Shown in pieces: positions 59,285 to 64,000 of a DNA stretch of 64,000 nucleotides (positions are counted from its first letter, which is position 1; every line of letters starts with the position of its first letter). The stretch lies in contig NZ_QRQC01000011.1 of the NCBI RefSeq assembly GCF_003475325.1, forward strand, positions 1 through 64,000. The letters are read 5' to 3'. Below the pieces are notes generated by a model. That model did no database searches and was not told the origin of the DNA. It was given only the letters and a program-made list of their open reading frames with translations. A program made the translations under genes and the position numbers. This DNA is from Collinsella sp. AF33-16 (GTDB lineage Bacteria > Actinomycetota > Coriobacteriia > Coriobacteriales > Coriobacteriaceae).

Positions 59285-59623
59285 TTAGCCCCTCAATCCA
59301 GAGAACAGAGCAAGAGCCTCGCCAAAGCCAGCATCGAGCAGAGCGATGACGACGCCGACGACGATCAGAGAAGCGCAAACGACGACCGAGTAGTTCACGA
59401 GCTCCTTCTTATCGGGCCACGTGACACGCTTCATCTCGGACTTCACCGAAGCGAAATACTTCTTGGTGCGGGCGAAGAAACCAGGCTTCTCGTTCTTCTT
59501 AGACTTCGCAGCCTTCTCGCTCTTCTTGGCAACGGCCTTCTTGGCCTCAACCTTGGAGTTGGCGGCAGCGTTGTTGGCAGGCGCCTGCTGCTGTGCCTTC
59601 TTCTTGTTCTTCTTGTTGGCCAT
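59285..59623 (-). CDS. secE: Preprotein translocase subunit SecE
   Basis: A 112-residue SecE. A basic, disordered N-terminal half (Lys/Ala-rich, 1-45) is followed by the conserved SEMKRVTWPDKKELVNYS helix and one membrane segment (about 79-98). Part of the SecYEG channel. Confidence 0.95.
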   Translation of the reverse strand: MANKKNKKKAQQQAPANNAAANSKVEAKKAVAKKSEKAAKSKKNEKPGFFARTKKYFASVKSEMKRVTWPDKKELVNYSVVVCASLIVVGVVIALLDAGFGEALALFSGLRG

Positions 59624-59699
59624 TTGGGTTACCTCCGCGCAATGCGCTTATACATGAGTAAACCGTAAGCCCCCAAGTGGGAGCTTACGGAATAATGAC

Positions 59700-59775
59700 T
59701 GGCACGCCAGGAAGGACTCGAACCCTCAACACTCGGTTTTGGAGACCGATGCTCTACCAATTGAACTACTGGCGT
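59700..59775 (-). tRNA. tRNA-Trp (anticodon CCA)
   Basis: Acceptor ACGCCAG/CTGGCGT, anticodon loop CTCCAAA with CCA, T-loop GTTCGAGTC, encoded CCA end. It lies between secE and rpmG. Confidence 0.96.
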
Positions 59776-59788
59776 ATATGACTAGAGA

Positions 59789-59938
59789 CTAGCGAGTCTC
59801 TTTGTGCAGCGTGTGGTGACGGCACCAGGGGCAATACTTCTTGATCTCCATACGATCAGGCATGGTCGACTTGTTCTTGGTGGTCGTATAGTTGCGGCGC
59901 TTGCACTCAGTGCACGCAAGAGTAACTAGAGTACGCAT
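59789..59938 (-). CDS. rpmG: 50S ribosomal protein L33
   Basis: A 49-residue L33: [19 protein letters not shown] at the start, then CPWC near residue 36-39. The two CxxC pairs show the Zn-binding form. It lies between tRNA-Trp and the tuf terminator, the usual rpmG-secE-nusG position. Confidence 0.95.
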   Translation of the reverse strand: MRTLVTLACTECKRRNYTTTKNKSTMPDRMEIKKYCPWCRHHTLHKETR

Positions 59939-60154
59939 GTATCCTGAACCTTTCATTTCCGCCCCGTACGGGCACGAGTTGTTACTTTATCAGCTCCACG
60001 TAAGTGCTGTCAATGAAAACCTCGAGTCAATTGGTTCTCGGTGGATCCATTCATATTTGGAACACATCAATGAAGCCATCGAGATCTAATCGACGGTGCA
60101 TCCAGGACCATTATCGATCCTCTCGACACCAGCAACGGCTCAATATCCATTGCA

Positions 60155-60190
60155 GAAAAGAACCCGGCACCCAAATAAGTGCCGGGTTCT
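60155..60190 (-). terminator. Terminator after tuf
   Basis: AGAACCCGGCAC / GTGCCGGGTTCT stem followed by TTTTCTGC on the minus strand. The 216 bases between it and rpmG hold no gene. Confidence 0.9.
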
Positions 60191-60217
60191 CTAAGTCAGC
60201 TATATCAAAGAGCTAAT

Positions 60218-61408
60218 TTACTCAATGATCGTGGAGACGATGCCCGAACCGACGGTGTGGCCACCCTCGCGGATAGCGAAGCGCAGGCCCTCCTCCATGG
60301 CGATCGGGTGGATGAGGTCGCCCTCGATGGTGATGTGGTCACCAGGCATAGCCATCTCGGTGCCCTCGGGGAGCTTGACCGTACCGGTAACGTCGGTGGT
60401 ACGGAAGTAGAACTGAGGACGATAACCATCGAAGAACGGGGTATGACGGCCGCCCTCCTCCTTGGTCAGAACGTAGATCTCACCGGTGAACTTGGTGTGC
60501 GGGGTAACCGAACCGGGCTTGCAGAGAACCTGGCCGCGCTCGATGTCCTCGCGCTTGATGCCGCGGAGCAGCAGACCGACGTTGTCGCCAGCCTCGCAGA
60601 AGTCCATGGACTTACGGAACATCTCGATACCGGTAACGACGGTGTTCTGGGTATCCTTGATGCCGACGATCTCGACGGGCTCGTTGAGCTTGAGCTCACC
60701 GCGCTCGACACGGCCGGTAGCAACGGTACCACGGCCGGAGATGGTCATAACGTCCTCAACGGCCATCAGGAACGGAAGGTCGTTGTTACGAGCAGGCGTC
60801 GGGATGTACTCGTCGACGGCGTTCATGAGCTCGCGGATAGCGTCCATCCACTTGGCGTCGCCCTCGAGAGCGCCCAGAGCGGAACCACGGATGACGGGGA
60901 TGTCGTCGCCGGGGAAATCGTACTCGGAGAGGAGCTCACGGGTCTCCATCTCGACGAGGTCGATAAGCTCGTCATCGTCGACCATGTCGCACTTGTTCAG
61001 GAAGACGACGATGTAGGGAACGCCGACCTGACGGGCGAGCAGGATGTGCTCGCGGGTCTGAGCCATGGGGCCGTCGGTAGCGGCGATGACCAGGATAGCG
61101 CCGTCCATCTGAGCAGCACCGGAGATCATGTTCTTGACGTAGTCAGCGTGGCCCGGGCAGTCAACGTGAGCGTAGTGACGGGCAGCAGTCTCGTACTCGA
61201 CGTGGGAGACGGAGATCGTAATGCCGCGCTCGCGCTCCTCGGGAGCCTTGTCGATGTTCTCGAACGCAGTGAAGTCAGCCTTGCAGCCCTCGGTCTCGGA
61301 GAGAACCTTGGTGATGGCGGCGGTCAGCGTGGTCTTGCCGTGGTCGACGTGACCAATGGTGCCGATGTTAACATGCGGCTTAGTGCGCTCAAACTTCTCT
61401 TTGGCCAT
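60218..61408 (-). CDS. tuf: Elongation factor Tu
   Basis: A 396-residue EF-Tu. [22 protein letters not shown] and NKCDMVDD are the G motifs, and the effector region ERERGITI is intact. ATG 61408 follows GAGGGCTTT-type site. It is separated from fusA by about 44 kb in this genome and stands among tRNA genes. Confidence 0.98.
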   Translation of the reverse strand: MAKEKFERTKPHVNIGTIGHVDHGKTTLTAAITKVLSETEGCKADFTAFENIDKAPEERERGITISVSHVEYETAARHYAHVDCPGHADYVKNMISGAAQMDGAILVIAATDGPMAQTREHILLARQVGVPYIVVFLNKCDMVDDDELIDLVEMETRELLSEYDFPGDDIPVIRGSALGALEGDAKWMDAIRELMNAVDEYIPTPARNNDLPFLMAVEDVMTISGRGTVATGRVERGELKLNEPVEIVGIKDTQNTVVTGIEMFRKSMDFCEAGDNVGLLLRGIKREDIERGQVLCKPGSVTPHTKFTGEIYVLTKEEGGRHTPFFDGYRPQFYFRTTDVTGTVKLPEGTEMAMPGDHITIEGDLIHPIAMEEGLRFAIREGGHTVGSGIVSTIIE

Positions 61409-61504
61409 AAAGCCCTCCTCTAAACAGGTCGTCCCCGGACGGGACTTTGCCTTTATACCATAGTGGCCTCTCAACATACTATTGAGAAGCCACCGTGTTA
61501 CCTA

Positions 61505-61581
61505 TGGTAGCGGTGACTGGATTCGAACCAGTGACGCCACGGGTATGAACCGTGTGCTCTAACCAACTGAGCTACACCGCC
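61505..61581 (-). tRNA. tRNA-Met (anticodon CAT)
   Basis: Acceptor GGCGGTG/CACCGCT, anticodon stem CACGG/CCGTG with loop TTCATAC, T-loop GTTCGAATC, CCA encoded. The anticodon stem lacks the three G-C pairs of initiators, so it is elongator Met, or possibly Ile2. Confidence 0.93.
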
Positions 61582-61584
61582 GGA

Positions 61585-61660
61585 TGGAGCCTGCAACCAG
61601 ACTTGAACTGGTGACCTCTTCGTTACCAACGAAGTGCTCTACCGACTGAGCTATACAGGC
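61585..61660 (-). tRNA. tRNA-Thr (anticodon GGT)
   Basis: Acceptor GCCTGTA/TGCAGGC, anticodon stem CTTCG/CGAAG with loop TTGGTAA, CCA encoded. Three bases from tRNA-Met. Confidence 0.95.
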
Positions 61661-61670
61661 ACTTGACGGG

Positions 61671-61752
61671 TGGGAGCTATAGGATTCGAACCTATGTAGG
61701 CAGAGCCAACGGGTTTACAGCCCGTCCCCATTAACCACTCGGGCAAACTCCC
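61671..61752 (-). tRNA. tRNA-Tyr (anticodon GTA)
   Basis: An 82-base class II tRNA with a long variable arm. Acceptor GGGAGTT/AGCTCCC, anticodon stem ACGGG/CCCGT with loop CTGTAAA. The 3' CCA is not encoded (ACCC). Confidence 0.93.
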
Positions 61753-62058
61753 AATCGTTCAAGTATCCGCAGGTCCTTTGGTCTTTTGGACCGCCGCCCC
61801 CGCGAACGAAAAAGATAATACGATGCAACCTTGGGGGCTGTCAACGAAAACCTCTAGATACACGGTTCCGGGCGTATCTATATAGCCGTGACCTGCGGTT
61901 TTGTTGAGTTTGGATGTGAAGGACGGTGGATTTGGCTGCGCTGGTGACATTTCCCGAGCGAATACTTTGGTGTAGTGGAGTACACCTTCAGGATCGGACT
62001 TCGATAACAGCCTATTTGCACCTATATATAGGTCGAGATCGGGCTTCCGTGGCAGATT

Positions 62059-62202
62059 CGAGCGTGGATTTTCTCCCGTTTGAAATCGAGCGTGGATAAT
62101 CTCCCACTATTGGCGTGCCCCCAAGGCCAAAGTGGCAGATTATCCACGATCATTCACTAAGCGGGAGATTTTCCACGCTCGTACGTCCGATAATCCACGC
62201 TC
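62059..62202. repeat. Nested GCGTGGATAATC inverted-repeat cluster, family F
   Basis: GAGCGTGGATTTTCTCCCG (62060-62078) faces CGGGAGATTTTCCACGCTC (62162-62180), and inside them CGTGGATAATCTCCCACT (62091-62108) faces AGTGGCAGATTATCCACG (62131-62148). A fifth half-site GATAATCCACGCTC follows at 62189-62202. Five related half-sites occur in 145 bases. No gene is seen from 61753 to 62465. Confidence 0.85.
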
Positions 62203-62234
62203 AGGGGGGGGCAGCCGAGCTCGACACGGCTTTT

Positions 62235-62369
62235 GTCTCGATCTGTAACATATAGAGAACATTTTCTCCCCTATCTGTTACAGGTCGAGATATTACGCAG
62301 AGACCTCCGCTTACGTCTCATTCTGTAACAGTAAGAAAGGTTTTCAGCTTCTTCGTGTTACAGATCGAG
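62235..62369. repeat. Tandem CTGTAACA hairpin pair, family E copy 2
   Basis: GTCTCGATCTGTAACA (62235) with TGTTACAGGTCGAGA (to 62290), then GTCTCATTCTGTAACA (62315) with TGTTACAGATCGAG (to 62369). Period 80 bases, different centres, as at 55603-55738. Confidence 0.88.
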
Positions 62370-62425
62370 TCAAACCTGAAGCTTGGTTGGCGCCAAACAC
62401 GCTGACTTATCGACATAAATAGAAA

Positions 62426-62456
62426 CGGGCCCTGTCCCTCAGGGGGACAGGGCCCG
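62426..62456 (-). terminator. Terminator after tRNA-Thr(TGT)
   Basis: CGGGCCCTGTCC / GGACAGGGCCCG stem then TTTCTATTTA on the minus strand, directly after the tRNA. Confidence 0.85.
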
Positions 62457-62465
62457 AAACTCTCA

Positions 62466-62540
62466 TGGAGCCAGTGACAGGAATCGAACCTGCAACCCAC
62501 TGATTACAAATCAGTTGCGCTACCGTTGCGCCACACTGGC
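62466..62540 (-). tRNA. tRNA-Thr (anticodon TGT)
   Basis: Acceptor GCCAGTG/CACTGGC, anticodon stem ACTGA/TCAGT with loop TTTGTAA, T-loop GTTCGATTC, CCA encoded. Confidence 0.95.
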
Positions 62541-62624
62541 ACACTTGGCGCTTTCGCGCGAAGCCAGTTAAGAATAAAGGAATTACGGACGGGGCGCAAC
62601 AGACCCTTCGACCGACCACATCTC

Positions 62625-62652
62625 AAAACTATTCGTCAGAACGAATAGTTTT
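62625..62652. repeat. Palindrome around AACTATTCG
   Basis: AAAACTATTCG and CGAATAGTTTT around TCAGAA. A further half-site AAAAACTATTCG follows near 62670. Confidence 0.7.
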
Positions 62653-62699
62653 ATCTGTTCGCCAGAACCAAAAACTATTCGTTTTGGCGATGCCAAGCC

Positions 62700-62725
62700 G
62701 CAACCCATTGATCACAAACCAGTTG
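62700..62725 (-). pseudogene. tRNA-Thr anticodon-arm remnant
   Basis: 26 bases match the anticodon arm and variable region of the tRNA-Thr at 62466-62540 with three transitions, keeping the TGT anticodon. Acceptor and D/T arms are missing. Confidence 0.6.
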
Positions 62726-62765
62726 GTTGGTCAATCGAGAAAGCAGCTCCCCATAGAAGGTTTAC

Positions 62766-63443
62766 CTACCTCCCGCGCAGGGCCTTGAGCTTGGCCAGGG
62801 CATCGGGGCTCAGGCGGCTGCCCAGAGTCATCTTGATCTGCGGAGCTTCCTCGGCCTCGTGAACGTCGTTATCGATCTGTTTGATCTCGTCCACCAGCAT
62901 GCGGCTCGAGATACGCGTGACACCCTTGCCCATGACGACGGCTTGAATTGTGCCGTCACTCGATACCACGGAGCACGCGCGGCCCTCCTCACGTGCCTCG
63001 ATGCAGAGCTTCTGCACCACGGTGTCGGCAGAGACGCCCGTCGGCGAGAACTCGATACGCACGCCGCGGGCCGGCAGGTTGGGGCGCTCGCTGGAGATAT
63101 TGCCCGCACCGTCGAACACGATTACGGCCTCGTAGCGGCCCTGGGCAAAGGCGGCGACGTCGTTGATGAGCGCCGTGCGCGCCATATCGTGGACGTCGCT
63201 GGAATACGGATCGTCGGAATGGTCGTATACGAGCTTTTCGTAGCGCGGCGTGCAGTGGATCACGTTGTAACCGTCGACCACCAGCAGCTCGGGCTTATTG
63301 GAGTGCACCGTCGAGACCGGATCGGCGATGGCCTGTGCAAACGCATTGCCGCCCACGCCATAGGTCGCGGCCGAAACAATCGGCTTGGCCGAGCCCTCGC
63401 CAAAGCGCTTGGCCTTGGACTTGGCACGGTTCTTTTTGGACAT
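62766..63443 (-). CDS. NYN-domain (YacP-like) RNA-binding nuclease-like protein
   Basis: A 225-residue protein with the NYN/PIN-like core: LLVVDGYNVIH (about 53-63), VIVFDGAGN and the later SSDGTIQ segment with metal-binding acids. YacP (Rae1) members cleave mRNA in the ribosome. The N-terminal 40 residues are basic. It begins 3 bases after rlmB stops, the typical YacP-RlmB pairing. Confidence 0.9.
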   Translation of the reverse strand: MSKKNRAKSKAKRFGEGSAKPIVSAATYGVGGNAFAQAIADPVSTVHSNKPELLVVDGYNVIHCTPRYEKLVYDHSDDPYSSDVHDMARTALINDVAAFAQGRYEAVIVFDGAGNISSERPNLPARGVRIEFSPTGVSADTVVQKLCIEAREEGRACSVVSSDGTIQAVVMGKGVTRISSRMLVDEIKQIDNDVHEAEEAPQIKMTLGSRLSPDALAKLKALRGR

Positions 63444-63446
63444 GCG

Positions 63447-64000
63447 CTACTCCTCCCCCATGAGCTCGCCGGCGTTGCGGCGCAGCCACTCAAAGCACAG
63501 CGCCGTGGTCGCCTGGGCAACATTGAGGCTCTCGGTCATGCCGCGCTGGGGAAGCTTGGTCAAAAAGTCGCATTTCTCGAGCACCAGGCGCGAGATGCCG
63601 TCGCCCTCGGACCCCATGACGAGCGCCACGCGACCCTCGAAGGGAGCATCCCAGCAACTGCCTTCGGCGTGCTCGGAAGCACCGCCCACCCAAAAGCCAG
63701 CGGCCTTGAGGTCGTCGAGCGCACGGGCGATGTTGGGCACCTGCGCGATAGGCAGGTGCATGACGGCACCGGCAGAGGTCTTGTAGCTGCCCACGGTCAC
63801 GCCGGCGGCACGCTTGTTGGCAATGATGACGCCCGCAGCACCCACGACCTCGGCGGAGCGCACAATGGCGCCAAAGTTGCCGTCGTCGGTCACGTGGTCG
63901 AGCACGACGACGAGCGCCGGGCCATCGCCCGCGCGGTCGAGGATGTCGGCGACGTCCGCATAGGGGAAATTGCCAACCTCGAGCGCAATGCCCTGGTGAG
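63447..64000 (-). CDS. rlmB: 23S rRNA 2'-O-methyltransferase RlmB-like, 5' end beyond the window
   Basis: The last 184 or so residues of a SpoU-family methyltransferase that methylates 23S rRNA (Gm2251 in E. coli). Knot motifs: LDHVTDDGNFGAIVRSAEVVG, LVMGSEGDGIS and LPQRGMTESLNVAQATT. The frame runs past 64000 (HQGIALEVGNF...), so the start is outside. NYN protein follows. Confidence 0.93.
   Translation of the reverse strand, partial: HQGIALEVGNFPYADVADILDRAGDGPALVVVLDHVTDDGNFGAIVRSAEVVGAAGVIIANKRAAGVTVGSYKTSAGAVMHLPIAQVPNIARALDDLKAAGFWVGGASEHAEGSCWDAPFEGRVALVMGSEGDGISRLVLEKCDFLTKLPQRGMTESLNVAQATTALCFEWLRRNAGELMGEE

Noticed and set aside
61759..61950. A 63-codon minus-strand frame downstream of tRNA-Tyr
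   Set aside because: No ribosome site, no recognisable motif, and the region is otherwise non-coding.
62059..62202. Replication origin suggested by DnaA-box-like half-sites
   Set aside because: Half-sites miss the last A of the box, no dnaA, dnaN or gyrB is near, and no AT-rich unwinding region is seen. Kept only as a repeat cluster.

Overview
The window is high-GC bacterial chromosome with dense, mostly minus-strand housekeeping genes. Gene content suggests an actinobacterial gut anaerobe of the Coriobacteriia, most likely Collinsella or a close relative. The pointers are a type II fatty-acid cluster with FabK and a fused AccD-AccA, a fused FeoA-FeoB, long acidic tails on RpoC, paired ECF sigma/DUF4179 genes, and many dispersed intergenic hairpins. 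This assignment is inference from gene style; no 16S rRNA gene is present.

Layout. 0-3.4 kb: histidine phosphatase, CDF metal transporter, orphan PTS EIIC. 3.4-12.6 kb: one minus-strand fatty-acid operon in the order fabH-acpP-fabK-fabD-fabG-fabF-accB-fabZ-accC-accDA, with divergent birA, whose product biotinylates AccB. 13.6-17.1 kb: rpsL-rpsG-fusA-rpsJ. 17.3-18.9 kb: ECF sigma and DUF4179 membrane partner. 19.2-29.7 kb: rplJ-rplL, galU, rpoB-rpoC, with an L10 leader and attenuator ahead of rplJ. 30-38.3 kb: aminotransferase, flavodoxin-like protein, hypoxanthine/uracil-DNA glycosylase, GH13 glycosidase, MFS exporter, FeoAB. 38.7-42 kb: dimethylargininase-type hydrolase, APC permease and a divergent GntR regulator. 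42.3-50.8 kb: esterase, EIIA-Glc, asnS, WYL-like regulator, a three-gene ABC importer of the TrpX type, a signal-peptide remnant, MscS. 50.9-55.4 kb: a cytoplasmic ParB-like/BMP fusion overlapping a phosphoesterase, then a second ECF/DUF4179 pair flanked by direct repeats. 55.7-57.2 kb: a decayed leu operon (leuA'-'leuB) still preceded by a leucine-rich leader peptide and attenuator. 57.3-62.6 kb: rplA, rplK, nusG, secE, tRNA-Trp, rpmG, tuf, tRNA-Met, tRNA-Thr, tRNA-Tyr, tRNA-Thr. 62.7-64 kb: NYN-domain protein and rlmB, which runs off the window end.

The most unusual signals are these. (1) The beta-prime C-terminal extension contains a segment that aligns without gaps to the DNA-binding C-terminal domain of RNA polymerase alpha and keeps the residues that contact DNA. 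(2) At least two families of large structured intergenic elements sit directly after minus-strand stop codons. Their cores are conserved, while their stem sequences differ between copies but stay base-paired, as expected for selected RNA or DNA structure. (3) A ParB-like/BMP fusion lacking a signal peptide is translationally coupled to a phosphoesterase with a non-standard metal motif. (4) The RpoB fork-loop-2 region is rewritten, and ribosomal protein S12 naturally carries Arg at position 88. Further hairpin families are described individually below. Nothing here was checked against a database.
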